NCBI RefSeq assembly: GCF_047308265.1
Contig: NZ_JBKQWY010000008.1
Coordinates: forward strand, 62,001-126,000
Direction of reading: 5' to 3'
DNA: 64,000 bases
DNA from: Maricaulis sp047308265
GTDB taxonomy: Bacteria; Pseudomonadota; Alphaproteobacteria; Caulobacterales; Maricaulaceae
The notes beneath the pieces are model-generated. The model made no database searches. It saw only the letters and a program-made list of their open reading frames with translations, and had not been told where the DNA came from. This document shows positions 18,238 to 26,322 of this stretch, in pieces. The position numbers and the translations under genes were made by a program. The first letter of the stretch is position 1; each line of letters opens with the position of its first letter.

Positions 18238-20049
18238 TTAGGACTTGGCATCCGGAATCACCGAGCGGATATGCAGTTCGCGCAGCTGTTTATTGTCTGC
18301 CTCACCCGGAGCATTCATCATCAGATCACGGGCCTGCTGGTCTTTCGGGAACATCACCACTTCGCGCAGGTTTTCCTGGTCACACAGCAGCATCACAATG
18401 CGGTCGACCCCCGGAGCAACACCGGCGTGCGGCGGAGCGCCAAAGCGGAAAGCGTTGAGCATGCCGCCAAACTCTTCCTCCACCACGTCAGCACTGTAGC
18501 CGGCAAAACCGAACGCCTTGAGCATGACATCCGGGCGGTGGTTTCGAACCGCACCCGAGGACAGCTCCACACCGTTACACACGATGTCGTACTGCCAAGC
18601 CTTCATGTCCAACAGCGTATCGTCATCCGGATTGTCCAGCGCGAGGAAATCCTCGGCGGTCATTTGCGGCATGGAGAACGGGTTGTGGGAGAATTCCACC
18701 TTCTTGTTGTCCTCATCCCACTCATACATCGGGAAATCGACAATCCAGCAGAAGCGGAAGGTATTGGTTTCGCACAGCCCCAATTCCTCGCCCACGACAT
18801 TACGGGCGCGGCCTGCAAAACTGGCGAACTCGCTGGGAACACCGGCAGCAAAGAAGACGGCATCTCCCGCCTCCAGTCCCAGATCCTGACGCAGAGCCTC
18901 TGTCCGGTCTTCACCAATATTCTTAGCGATCGGACCGGCCGCTTCCAGCCCCCCATCTGTCTCACGCCAGAAGATGTATCCCATGCCCGGCTGACCCTCT
19001 TTCTGGGCCCAGGAATTCATACGATCACAAAAAGCACGCGAACCACCGGTCTTGGCCGGGATCGCCCAGACCTGGATTTTCGGGTTCTTGTCCAGCATGC
19101 CCGCAAAGACCTTGAAGCCGGATCCCCGGAAGGTCTCGGAGACGTCGGACATCTTGATCGGATTGCGAAGGTCCGGCTTGTCAGAACCATACCACTGCAT
19201 CGCGTCCTTGTAGGCAATGTGCGGGAATTTGTCGTCCGGCACACTGCGGCCGTCGGCGAATTCCTCGAACACACCTTTCATGACCGGTTCGATCACGTTG
19301 AACACGTCTTCTTGTGTCGCGAAGCTCATTTCCATGTCGAGCTGATAGAATTCGCCCGGAGCCCGGTCCGCGCGGGCATCCTCATCCCGAAAGCACGGAG
19401 CGATCTGGAAATAGCGGTCAAAGCCGGACACCATGATCAGCTGTTTGAACTGCTGCGGCGCTTGCGGCAGGGCGTAGAACTTGCCCGGGTGAAGACGCGC
19501 CGGCACCAGAAAATCGCGCGCACCCTCGGGCGACGAGGCCGTCAGGATCGGTGTCTGATATTCAGTGAAACCCTCGTCCACCATGCGACGACGCAGGCTG
19601 TCGATGATCTGCGAACGCATCACGATGCGCTTGTGCAGGCTTTCACGACGCAAATCGATATAGCGGTGCTTGAGGCGAACCTCTTCGGACCAGTCCGGCT
19701 CACCAAAGACCGGCAGCGGCAGTTCATCGGCTTCGGACTGGATGGCCAGATCCTTCACGCGAACTTCGATCCCGCCGGTCGGCAGGTTTTCATTCACGGT
19801 CTCTTCGGTCCGGGCGATCACCTCACCGGTTATGGTGACCACGCTTTCAACGCGCAAACGTTCAAGCGTGGAGAAGTGTTCACTCTCCGGCTCCAGAACG
19901 CACTGGGTCAGACCGTAATGGTCGCGCAGGTCAATAAACAGCAGACCGCCATGGTCGCGTTTGCGGTGGATCCAGCCGGAAATACGGGCCTCCTGACCCA
20001 CATGTTCAGGGCGCAGTTCGGCGCAGGTATGAGAGCGATAGGCGTGCAT
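18238..20049 (-). CDS. aspS: Aspartyl-tRNA synthetase
   Basis: This is a class II aminoacyl-tRNA synthetase charging tRNA-Asp (and possibly tRNA-Asn if non-discriminating). The start at 20049 (MHAYRSHTCAELR) is where the family normally begins; an in-frame ATG 42 bases upstream adds a polar tail only. The anticodon-binding OB fold (GWIHRKRDHGGLLFIDLRD) is followed by motif 2 (CFRDEDARADR), the bacterial GAD insertion, and motif 3 near the C-terminus (GAPPHAGVAPGVDRI). At 603 residues it is normal for bacterial AspRS. Confidence 0.97.
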   Translation of the reverse strand: MHAYRSHTCAELRPEHVGQEARISGWIHRKRDHGGLLFIDLRDHYGLTQCVLEPESEHFSTLERLRVESVVTITGEVIARTEETVNENLPTGGIEVRVKDLAIQSEADELPLPVFGEPDWSEEVRLKHRYIDLRRESLHKRIVMRSQIIDSLRRRMVDEGFTEYQTPILTASSPEGARDFLVPARLHPGKFYALPQAPQQFKQLIMVSGFDRYFQIAPCFRDEDARADRAPGEFYQLDMEMSFATQEDVFNVIEPVMKGVFEEFADGRSVPDDKFPHIAYKDAMQWYGSDKPDLRNPIKMSDVSETFRGSGFKVFAGMLDKNPKIQVWAIPAKTGGSRAFCDRMNSWAQKEGQPGMGYIFWRETDGGLEAAGPIAKNIGEDRTEALRQDLGLEAGDAVFFAAGVPSEFASFAGRARNVVGEELGLCETNTFRFCWIVDFPMYEWDEDNKKVEFSHNPFSMPQMTAEDFLALDNPDDDTLLDMKAWQYDIVCNGVELSSGAVRNHRPDVMLKAFGFAGYSADVVEEEFGGMLNAFRFGAPPHAGVAPGVDRIVMLLCDQENLREVVMFPKDQQARDLMMNAPGEADNKQLRELHIRSVIPDAKS

Positions 20050-20279
20050 GGAATTATCGTCCGAATGGCAAGAAGAATTGGGTTCGGACATGCCGGTGTG
20101 CGGGGCGGAATGTCAAGCTGGGGCCACGGTCGAGCGCAGTCTGGTGACGGCTCACCCCTTCCAGGTCGTATCATTTTCTTCTCGCCCATTCATTGCGGTT
20201 TCAACGACTTACCAGTTTCGGTTTGCACCCAGATTCATTAACGGGTTTAGTTGCCCCTCATTCAACCTGGGAGGGATAC

Positions 20280-20891
20280 ATGAAACTCAAACACGGGCTG
20301 GCAGGCCTGTTCGCGCTAGCCGGACTTTCCAACCTGTCATCAACAGCACTGGCAGACCCCGATCCGTTCATCGGACAAATCCAGATCACAGCCGTGACGT
20401 ATTGCCCGCGCGGCTGGGCCGATCTGAACGGTCAGCTCGAGGCCATCTCACAGAATACGGCTCTGTTTTCACTCATCGGAACGACCTATGGCGGTGATGG
20501 GCGCACGACCTACGCTCTGCCCGAAGCTCGCGGTCGAGCGCTGATCGGTGTCGGAACCCGTCCCGGGTTTTCGGGTGTGAATATCGGTACACAATTTGGC
20601 GCTCCAAGTGTGACACTGACCGAGGCCCAGATGCCCAGTCACTCGCACCAGGTGTATGCATCGAGCGCCGAAGGTGAAATCGGGGCACCGGCGAATGCGC
20701 TTTTGGGCCAATTCCCGGTCACCAGTCCGGACCGGTTTTATGCGCCGTCTTCGCCGCCCGCGACCACCATGCATACGGGCACTCTGGCCAATGCGGGGTC
20801 TCCATCTCCCTCCGCATTTGACGTCCATCAACCGTCTGTCGGCATTCGTCACTGCATTGCCCAGTACGGTCGTTATCCGTCGCGGTCCTAG
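20280..20891 (+). CDS. Secreted tail-collar-domain protein A1 (operon A, first position)
   Basis: This is a 203-residue protein with a signal peptide cut after ALA (about residue 25) and a phage tail-collar domain (microcystin-dependent protein family). The collar core is visible as FSLIGTTYGGDGRTTYALPEARGR, with a shorter MPSHSHQV further on. One cysteine sits early (TYCPRGW) and one near the end (RHCIA), and the protein finishes YPSRS. The RHC form of the last cysteine marks the first-position subfamily. GGGAGGG lies six bases before the start. The gene opens the first of three similar three-gene operons. The function is unknown. In phages the domain is found in tail fibres, but here it is exported by Sec and has no phage neighbours. 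Confidence 0.85.
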   Translation: MKLKHGLAGLFALAGLSNLSSTALADPDPFIGQIQITAVTYCPRGWADLNGQLEAISQNTALFSLIGTTYGGDGRTTYALPEARGRALIGVGTRPGFSGVNIGTQFGAPSVTLTEAQMPSHSHQVYASSAEGEIGAPANALLGQFPVTSPDRFYAPSSPPATTMHTGTLANAGSPSPSAFDVHQPSVGIRHCIAQYGRYPSRS

Positions 20892-20916
20892 ACCCGCCCT
20901 GACACAGGAAAGATCC

Positions 20917-21519
20917 ATGAAGATGCTTTTGAAACTGTCGGCAGGGCTGACCCTGCTTGGCGCGGCTCTGGGGACGGCCTCCACGGTCCAGGCGCAGGAA
21001 CCCCTGATCGGCCAGATCACGCCCTTCGCCTTCAACTTCTGCCCGCGTGGGTGGACTCATGCGCAAGGCCAGATGCTGCCGATCTCCGGCAATGATGCCC
21101 TGTTCTCAATTTACGGAACAATTTACGGCGGCGATGGGCGCACCACGTTTGGACTGCCGCAACTGGCTGCAACCATGCCCATGGGCGCCGGAACGGGACC
21201 GGGGCGCACACCGCGTCGCGAAGGTCAGTTTGTCGGGACACAGACCCGTACGCTCACCTCCACCGAGATGCCGTCACACTCCCACACTTTCCGGGTGCAG
21301 TCAGAAACAACCAATATGAATTCCAACACAGGGGTGAATTCCACGCTGATGGATTACGGCGCCGCCGGCGTTTATGTCACCGGCCGCAATGCTGATCGCC
21401 AAATGTATTCCCAAATGGTGGTCCCCACGGGCGGCAATCAGCCTGTTATCATCCAACAACCTGTCCTGGCCGTGACTTATTGCGTCGCGACGGTCGGCAT
21501 CTATCCGAGCCGGAGCTGA
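20917..21519 (+). CDS. Secreted tail-collar-domain protein A2 (operon A, second position)
   Basis: This is a 200-residue exported protein with a signal peptide cut after VQA. The collar domain shows IYGGDGRTTFGLPQL, then MPMGAGTGPGRTPR and MPSHSHTF. The conserved cysteines lie in NFCPRGW and TYCVA, and the end is YPSRS. The MPMGxGxGPG stretch marks the second-position subfamily shared with B2 and C2. It begins 25 bases after A1, with CAGGAAAG upstream, and its stop codon is directly followed by the A3 start. The function is unknown. Confidence 0.84.
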   Translation: MKMLLKLSAGLTLLGAALGTASTVQAQEPLIGQITPFAFNFCPRGWTHAQGQMLPISGNDALFSIYGTIYGGDGRTTFGLPQLAATMPMGAGTGPGRTPRREGQFVGTQTRTLTSTEMPSHSHTFRVQSETTNMNSNTGVNSTLMDYGAAGVYVTGRNADRQMYSQMVVPTGGNQPVIIQQPVLAVTYCVATVGIYPSRS

Positions 21520-22116
21520 ATGATGAAACACACTCTCAAAACCCTCGCCCTTGGCGCAATCGCCGGCCTCAGCCTGGGATCTACAGCTCAGGCCCAGGAG
21601 CCTTTCCTGGGTGACGTTCTTCTGTTTGGTGGCACATTCTGTCCCAAGCCCTGGTATGTCGGCGCCCATGGACAACTCCTGCCGATTGCCCAGAACCAGG
21701 CTCTTTTTTCCTTGATCGGAACCCAGTATGGCGGCGATGGGCGGACCACTTTTGCCCTGCCTGACTTGCGCGGTGCTGTTCCAGTGCATGTCGGAACCGG
21801 GCCGGGTCTGCCAACCGTGATACCCAGCCCCGGTTTCGGGCGTGAGACAACAACCCTTTTGACCGGACACTTGCCGTCACACACTCACAACGTCCGGGCC
21901 AGCACCAACGAGATGAATACGACCAGCCCGGACGGTGCGCTCGTTGGGTCCTATCCGGCAGGAACCAATTTCTTCACTACCGACACGCCAAACACCAATA
22001 TGGCCGGAAGCATGGTGGCGACGACCGGAAACAGTCAAAGTGTGGACCTGATGGCGCCCAGCCTGGGCATTCAATACTGCATTGCCATTCAGGGCCTGTT
22101 CCCGTCACGAAACTGA
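21520..22116 (+). CDS. Secreted tail-collar-domain protein A3 (operon A, third position)
   Basis: This is a 198-residue exported protein with a signal peptide cut after AQA and the collar core QYGGDGRTTFALPDLRGAVPVH. Cysteines are in TFCPKPW and QYCIA; the end is FPSRN. LGD after the signal peptide and the GALVGSYP motif ally it with B3 and C3. Two consecutive ATGs (21520 and 21523) abut the A2 stop; the second has better spacing from GGAG at 21512-21515. It is the last gene of operon A, followed by a hairpin terminator. Confidence 0.84.
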   Translation: MMKHTLKTLALGAIAGLSLGSTAQAQEPFLGDVLLFGGTFCPKPWYVGAHGQLLPIAQNQALFSLIGTQYGGDGRTTFALPDLRGAVPVHVGTGPGLPTVIPSPGFGRETTTLLTGHLPSHTHNVRASTNEMNTTSPDGALVGSYPAGTNFFTTDTPNTNMAGSMVATTGNSQSVDLMAPSLGIQYCIAIQGLFPSRN

Positions 22117-22156
22117 CACCTTGTCTACCACCCTGCTGATGGGACACGGACATCTG

Positions 22157-22185
22157 AACGGGGCGCTGGTCAACGGCGCCCCGTT
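22157..22185 (+). terminator. Terminator hairpin of collar operon A
   Basis: AACGGGGCGC (22157-22166) pairs perfectly with GCGCCCCGTT (22176-22185) across a nine-base loop, 40 bases after the A3 stop. The T-tract is short. The stem resembles those closing operons B and C. Confidence 0.7.
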
Positions 22186-22265
22186 TCGCATGGTCGCGAT
22201 CGAAGACATCTCTGATCCTCAACATGACGCATTTGCTACAATTTTGGGTAATTTCGCCCCTATTT

Positions 22266-22295
22266 TTGATTGCAACGTTAAATTTGCTCTATTTT
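22266..22295 (+). promoter_or_regulatory. Candidate promoter of collar operon B
   Basis: TTGATT (22266-22271) and TATTTT (22290-22295), 18 bases apart, lie in a markedly AT-rich patch between the operon A terminator and B1, about 65 bases before the B1 start. The GGGGGAGAG sequence just before B1 serves as ribosome binding site. Confidence 0.4.
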
Positions 22296-22359
22296 TACTC
22301 GCACCTCGCTGATACCCTCCACGCGCGAACTTTCAATCAACATACCCTCAGGGGGAGAG

Positions 22360-22956
22360 ATGATGATGAAACTGAAAATGATGGCCAGTGTTGCGCTGGT
22401 CACAGGCCTGGCCTTCGGGTCTTCGGCCCATGCGGGACCCAACCCGTTTATCGGCGAGGTCCAGCTGACTGCAGGGACCTTTTGTCCCCGGGACTTTGCG
22501 CCAACAGATGGCCAGCTGCAAAGCATCAGCAGCAATCCAACGCTGTTCTCCATAATTGGCAACATGTATGATGGCGATGCTCGCACCACGATGGGAATTC
22601 CGGACCTGCGTGGCCGGACGGCGGTCAATTACTTACAGGGCATTGGGCTCTATCAGATCCCCCTCGGCTTCGAATGGGGTTCGCCGCAGTACTACATCAA
22701 TCATTTCCAGATGCCCGCACACTCCCACGGCGTCGCTGTGACTTCATCCGCCAATACCGATCCGCAGCCCAATAATCGCCTGCTGGCGACCTATGGCGGC
22801 GGCGGTCGTTACTACTACGGCGCCAACCCGAGCACGGTCGTGATGAACACCTTGACCTCCACTGAGGGCAGTGGACTGCCTCACACCGCGGTTCAGCCCA
22901 CCCTTGCCATTCGTCACTGCATCGCGCTGGACGGCATTTATCCTCCGCGTAACTAG
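22360..22956 (+). CDS. Secreted tail-collar-domain protein B1 (operon B, first position)
   Basis: This is a 198-residue exported protein starting with three consecutive ATG codons, with a signal peptide cut after AHA. The collar core is modified: MYDGDARTTMGIPDLRGRTAV. It then has NYLQGIGLYQIPLG, a stretch shared almost position for position with C1, and MPAHSHGV. Cysteines are in TFCPRDF and RHCIA; the end is YPPRN. It opens operon B and begins 243 bases after A3. The function is unknown. Confidence 0.83.
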   Translation: MMMKLKMMASVALVTGLAFGSSAHAGPNPFIGEVQLTAGTFCPRDFAPTDGQLQSISSNPTLFSIIGNMYDGDARTTMGIPDLRGRTAVNYLQGIGLYQIPLGFEWGSPQYYINHFQMPAHSHGVAVTSSANTDPQPNNRLLATYGGGGRYYYGANPSTVVMNTLTSTEGSGLPHTAVQPTLAIRHCIALDGIYPPRN

Positions 22957-22977
22957 GCCGACCTCCGGAGATCAATT

Positions 22978-23586
22978 ATGAAAAAACTGCTTCTTGCAGC
23001 CGCAAGTTTCGCGGCAACCCTGGGTGTTCAGGCACCTGTGTCAGCCCAGGATCACTTCACCGGACAGATCATGCTGTTTGCGGGCAATTTCTGCCCTCGT
23101 AACTTCACCTACGCGTCCGGCCAGCTCTTGAGCATCAGTTCCAATTCAGCCCTCTTCTCCCTGCTGGGCACGCATTACGGCGGTGATGGTCGTACCACAT
23201 TTAAGGTCCCTGATCTCAATGGCCGCATGCCGATGGGTTTCGGCACCGGACCCGGCCTGACGCCGCGCACCATCGGGCTCCGCTTTGGCACACAGGATAC
23301 AGTCCTCACTCTTGCCAATCTGCCGTCTCACTCTCACACGCTTTATGCCTCGACGGGGGGACCGAACACGACCTCTCCGCAGGGCGCCGATTTTGCAACC
23401 TTTGGCCTGTTGCCCAGCGGAAATCCTGCCCGTGTTTACTCTGCCGATACTGCGTCTGCAGACCAGAGCGCTCGAAGCGACATGATCTCGACGACCGGGT
23501 CAAACGATTATCTAGACATTCAGCAACCGGTGTTGGGCATGTCCTATTGCATCAATACCCAAGGCATCTACCCGAGCAGGAACTAG
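22978..23586 (+). CDS. Secreted tail-collar-domain protein B2 (operon B, second position)
   Basis: This is a 202-residue exported protein with a signal peptide cut after VSA. The collar core HYGGDGRTTFKVPDLNGRMPMG is followed by a receptor-tip-like segment with LPSHSHTLYAS and FGLLPSGNPARVY. That segment is nearly the same in C2. Cysteines are in NFCPRNF and SYCIN; the end is YPSRN. It starts 21 bases after B1 and ends two bases before B3. The function is unknown. Confidence 0.84.
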   Translation: MKKLLLAAASFAATLGVQAPVSAQDHFTGQIMLFAGNFCPRNFTYASGQLLSISSNSALFSLLGTHYGGDGRTTFKVPDLNGRMPMGFGTGPGLTPRTIGLRFGTQDTVLTLANLPSHSHTLYASTGGPNTTSPQGADFATFGLLPSGNPARVYSADTASADQSARSDMISTTGSNDYLDIQQPVLGMSYCINTQGIYPSRN

Positions 23587-23588
23587 TC

Positions 23589-24206
23589 ATGAAAACGCTT
23601 TTCAAATCCGCGCTTCTCGCCTCTGCACTGGGCCTGACGACCTTGTCTGCGCCGGCCTCGGCCTCTAACCAGATTAACGCTTATCTGGGTGACATCATCA
23701 TGGTGGGCTTCAATTTCTGCCCGCAAGGATTCTCAGCCACACACGGTCAGAGCCTGTCCATCAACAGCAATCAGGCCCTTTTTGCTGTTATCGGCACCAC
23801 CTATGGCGGTGATGGTCGGACCACATTCAATCTTCCGGATTTGCGGGGCCGTGTCCCGGCTCACCCCAATATGAGCTCTAACACAGGTTCACAGATTTAT
23901 CCTCTGCCGGCGGGTCTTGCCACCGGGGTGGAAAATGTCGTTCTGACGACTTCCCAGCTGCCAGGTCACCAACACGATGTGAACGCGTCCGTTGAAGCGC
24001 CAAACTCCCCCTCACCGTCGGGCGCCTTGGCCGGTACCTATGCGTCGACAAGCCAGCCCGCTTATACCACGGGAGGCGGGTCTGTTGCGATGAGCGGAGC
24101 GATGGTTCTAAACGAGGGTGGCAATCAAGGCTTCTCCACAATCGCACCGTCGCAAGTAATCAATTTCTGTATCGCCACGGACGGACTGTTCCCGCCGCGC
24201 AATTAG
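23589..24206 (+). CDS. Secreted tail-collar-domain protein B3 (operon B, third position)
   Basis: This is a 205-residue exported protein with a signal peptide cut after ASA. I start at 23589 rather than an in-frame upstream codon inside B2, since the signal peptide then begins correctly. YLGDIIMVGFNFCPQGF is shared with C3 almost exactly, followed by TYGGDGRTTFNLPDLRGRVP and LPGHQHDV. The last cysteine is in NFCIA and the end is FPPRN. It closes operon B ahead of a hairpin terminator. The function is unknown. Confidence 0.83.
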   Translation: MKTLFKSALLASALGLTTLSAPASASNQINAYLGDIIMVGFNFCPQGFSATHGQSLSINSNQALFAVIGTTYGGDGRTTFNLPDLRGRVPAHPNMSSNTGSQIYPLPAGLATGVENVVLTTSQLPGHQHDVNASVEAPNSPSPSGALAGTYASTSQPAYTTGGGSVAMSGAMVLNEGGNQGFSTIAPSQVINFCIATDGLFPPRN

Positions 24207-24227
24207 GTTTGAACACACGACCTCGTG

Positions 24228-24257
24228 AAGGGGCGCTCCAAAGGGGCGCCCCTTTTC
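24228..24257 (+). terminator. Terminator of collar operon B
   Basis: AAGGGGCGC (24228-24236) pairs with GCGCCCCTT (24246-24254) over a nine-base loop and runs into TT-rich sequence, 22 bases after B3. Flanking bases are nearly the same as at the operon C terminator. Confidence 0.8.
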
Positions 24258-24390
24258 AGTGGCCCAAAACAACACCTATAGTAGTTTCATATTACTTAAA
24301 TTATATATTTTTCTTTTTACTATTCACAGTTGTTCTTCATGCTATGGATTTTGCGCGATACGCGAATCGCAAACCAGCAAGGGGACATAG
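24258..24390 (+). promoter_or_regulatory. AT-rich upstream region of collar operon C
   Basis: This 133-base gap contains a run (about 24286-24330) made almost only of A and T, unusual in this GC-rich chromosome. It should hold the operon C promoter. TACTAT at 24318-24323 is a possible -10, but no well-spaced -35 was found. Confidence 0.4.
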
Positions 24391-24984
24391 ATGACATCCA
24401 GAATTCACCTGGGCCTATTAATGGCCTCCACCACGCTGCTGACCTGCGCGCCGGCCTGGGCCGGGCCAGACAGCTATATCGGTCAGATCCAGATGACGGC
24501 CGCCACATACTGTGCCCGTGACACCTTCGATACAGTAGGTCAGACTTGGGCGATCAGCGAATATCCGACCCTCTACTCGATTACGTCTAACTTCTATGGC
24601 GGGAATGGGTCCTCCACCATGGGCGTCCCCGATCTGCGCGGGCGCACAGGCGTCAATTACCCGACCGGTATCGGCCTTTCCCAAATTCCTTTGGGTGTCT
24701 CCGGAGGGACGACGCACAACTACCTCTTTGGTGCCAATATGCCACGTCACTCGCACACGGTGCGGGTATCGTCAGACTCCAATGCCCAGCCCAATCCGGC
24801 CGGGCAGCTTCTCGCGACCTATCCCGGTGGGGCCCGGTACGCAACCGGCACCGCGGATGTCGAGATGGAGTATGCAACCAGCACGACCGGCAATTCCTCC
24901 CCGCAATCCTTCTCCACCGTTCAGCCGACCATTGCCATCCGGCATTGCCTGGTGACTGAAGGTCCCTACCCCGCGCGAAACTAG
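24391..24984 (+). CDS. Secreted tail-collar-domain protein C1 (operon C, first position)
   Basis: This is a 197-residue exported protein with a signal peptide cut after AWA. The core is more diverged than in other members (FYGGNGSSTMGVPDLRGRTGV). It keeps the NYPTGIGLSQIPLG stretch of B1, MPRHSHTV, and LLATYPGGARY like B1. Cysteines are in TYCARDT and RHCLV; the end is YPARN. It is the most diverged first-position member in its N-terminal cysteine motif. The function is unknown. Confidence 0.82.
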   Translation: MTSRIHLGLLMASTTLLTCAPAWAGPDSYIGQIQMTAATYCARDTFDTVGQTWAISEYPTLYSITSNFYGGNGSSTMGVPDLRGRTGVNYPTGIGLSQIPLGVSGGTTHNYLFGANMPRHSHTVRVSSDSNAQPNPAGQLLATYPGGARYATGTADVEMEYATSTTGNSSPQSFSTVQPTIAIRHCLVTEGPYPARN

Positions 24985-25002
24985 GCGATAAAGGCTCTTG
25001 TC

Positions 25003-25629
25003 ATGAAACATATTCTAACATCGGCCCTGGCGCTCTCTGCTTCGCTGGCCGTCTCCGCTCCATCGATTGCCCAGAGCTATTTTCTGGGTGAGATATTCAT
25101 GTTCTCCGGCAATTATTGTCCGCGGGATACGACCATGGCCTCAGGTCAGACGGTATCGATCGGGCAAAACTCGGCTCTGTTTTCCCTGCTTGGAACACGC
25201 TGGGGCGGGGATGGCCGAACAAGTTTCAGCCTTCCCGATCTGAACGGCCGCATGCCCATGGGGGCCGGACAGGGTCCTGGCCTATCCCACAGGGTGGTTG
25301 GTCAAAGGTTCGGCCAGCAATACACAACGCTGACGACTGACAACCTACCCGGTCACACCCATACACTCTATGCGACGGATGCCGGCCCAGCCACACCTGA
25401 TCCGTATCAGGCCTCGCTCGCAACCTTTGGCCTCCTGCCCAGCGGAATTCCTGCCCGAGTGTACACGGATGGAGATGCAAGTGCGGATCAGACAGCGCAT
25501 TCCAGCATGATCCAGCCGACCGGTGGCCACGCTAGTACCGAAGAGACAGCACCCACACTTATCCAACAACCCGTTCTGGGCGTCACGTATTGCATCGCGA
25601 CCCAGGGCACTTATCCGCCGAGGAACTGA
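25003..25629 (+). CDS. Secreted tail-collar-domain protein C2 (operon C, second position)
   Basis: This is a 208-residue exported protein with a signal peptide cut after SIA. The collar core RWGGDGRTSFSLPDLNGRMPMG is followed by LPGHTHTLYAT and FGLLPSGIPARVY, closely matching B2. Cysteines are in NYCPRDT and TYCIA; the end is YPPRN. It begins 18 bases after C1 and ends two bases before C3, the same spacing as in operon B. The function is unknown. Confidence 0.84.
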   Translation: MKHILTSALALSASLAVSAPSIAQSYFLGEIFMFSGNYCPRDTTMASGQTVSIGQNSALFSLLGTRWGGDGRTSFSLPDLNGRMPMGAGQGPGLSHRVVGQRFGQQYTTLTTDNLPGHTHTLYATDAGPATPDPYQASLATFGLLPSGIPARVYTDGDASADQTAHSSMIQPTGGHASTEETAPTLIQQPVLGVTYCIATQGTYPPRN

Positions 25630-25631
25630 TC

Positions 25632-26246
25632 ATGACACATATCTTCAAACAGTCCCTTGCTGCTGTGACCTGCAGCCTCGCCCTGACCGGCCTGTCCGTG
25701 TCCACCGCCCACGCCGACACTGACCCCTATCTGGGTGATATCATCATGGTGGGCTTTGATTGGTGTCCCCGAGGGTTTGCCAAAGCAGACGGTAGCCTGA
25801 TCAATACAAGTGACAATCCCGCCCTCTTTGCCCTTTTGGGTACACGCTATGGCGGAAACGGCTCAACAAATTTTGCTCTTCCGGACATGCGCGGCCGGGT
25901 CCCGGTTCACCCCAATCCAGGCAACGCCCCTGCCGGCGTCCAAATTGTCGATGGAGGATATGTCGGAGCAGAGACGGTCACGCTGACGACTGCCAACTTG
26001 CCTGCGCACAACCACGTTGTGGGCGCATCATCGAATGCGCCGTCCGTCGCATCGCCCAATGGGGCTTTGGTCGGCACTTATCCCTCGGGATCGCCTGGCG
26101 CTTATGGATTTGCTGGAGCTCAAGTGGCGATGTCATCCGACATGCTCGCCCCCACCGGGAATGGCGCAGCGTTCAGCACAATCGCCCCGTCAGCGGTTGT
26201 CCAGTTCTGTGTCGCGATCAGTGGCGTGTTCCCGTCGCGCAACTAG
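25632..26246 (+). CDS. Secreted tail-collar-domain protein C3 (operon C, third position)
   Basis: This is a 204-residue exported protein with a signal peptide cut after AHA. YLGDIIMVGFDWCPRGF, RYGGNGSTNFALPDMRGRVPVH and LPAHNHVV place it with B3. The GALVGTYPSG stretch links it to A3. The last cysteine is in QFCVA and the end is FPSRN. It is the last of the nine collar genes, followed by the strongest terminator of the set. The function is unknown. Confidence 0.83.
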   Translation: MTHIFKQSLAAVTCSLALTGLSVSTAHADTDPYLGDIIMVGFDWCPRGFAKADGSLINTSDNPALFALLGTRYGGNGSTNFALPDMRGRVPVHPNPGNAPAGVQIVDGGYVGAETVTLTTANLPAHNHVVGASSNAPSVASPNGALVGTYPSGSPGAYGFAGAQVAMSSDMLAPTGNGAAFSTIAPSAVVQFCVAISGVFPSRN

Positions 26247-26267
26247 GCTCGAACACACGATCTAACG

Positions 26268-26300
26268 AAGGGGCGCTCCAATGGGGCGCCCCCTTTTTTT
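26268..26300 (+). terminator. Terminator of collar operon C
   Basis: GGGGCGC (26270-26276) pairs with GCGCCCC across a nine-base loop and is followed by TTTTTTT, a textbook intrinsic terminator 21 bases after C3. The 50 bases around it align well with those after B3. Confidence 0.85.
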
Positions 26301-26322
26301 GTCGTGCTGCCGTATGAGCGCT

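Noticed and set aside
18271..20241. Long antisense frame opposite aspS (about 656 codons)
   Set aside because: aspS is unmistakable on the other strand. GC-rich codon use produces long antisense frames; similar ones lie opposite ppk and the sortilin-like gene.
20280..26300. Collar gene cluster as a prophage or tailocin
   Set aside because: All nine proteins have Sec signal peptides and separate terminators. No capsid, portal, sheath, lysis or integrase genes are nearby.
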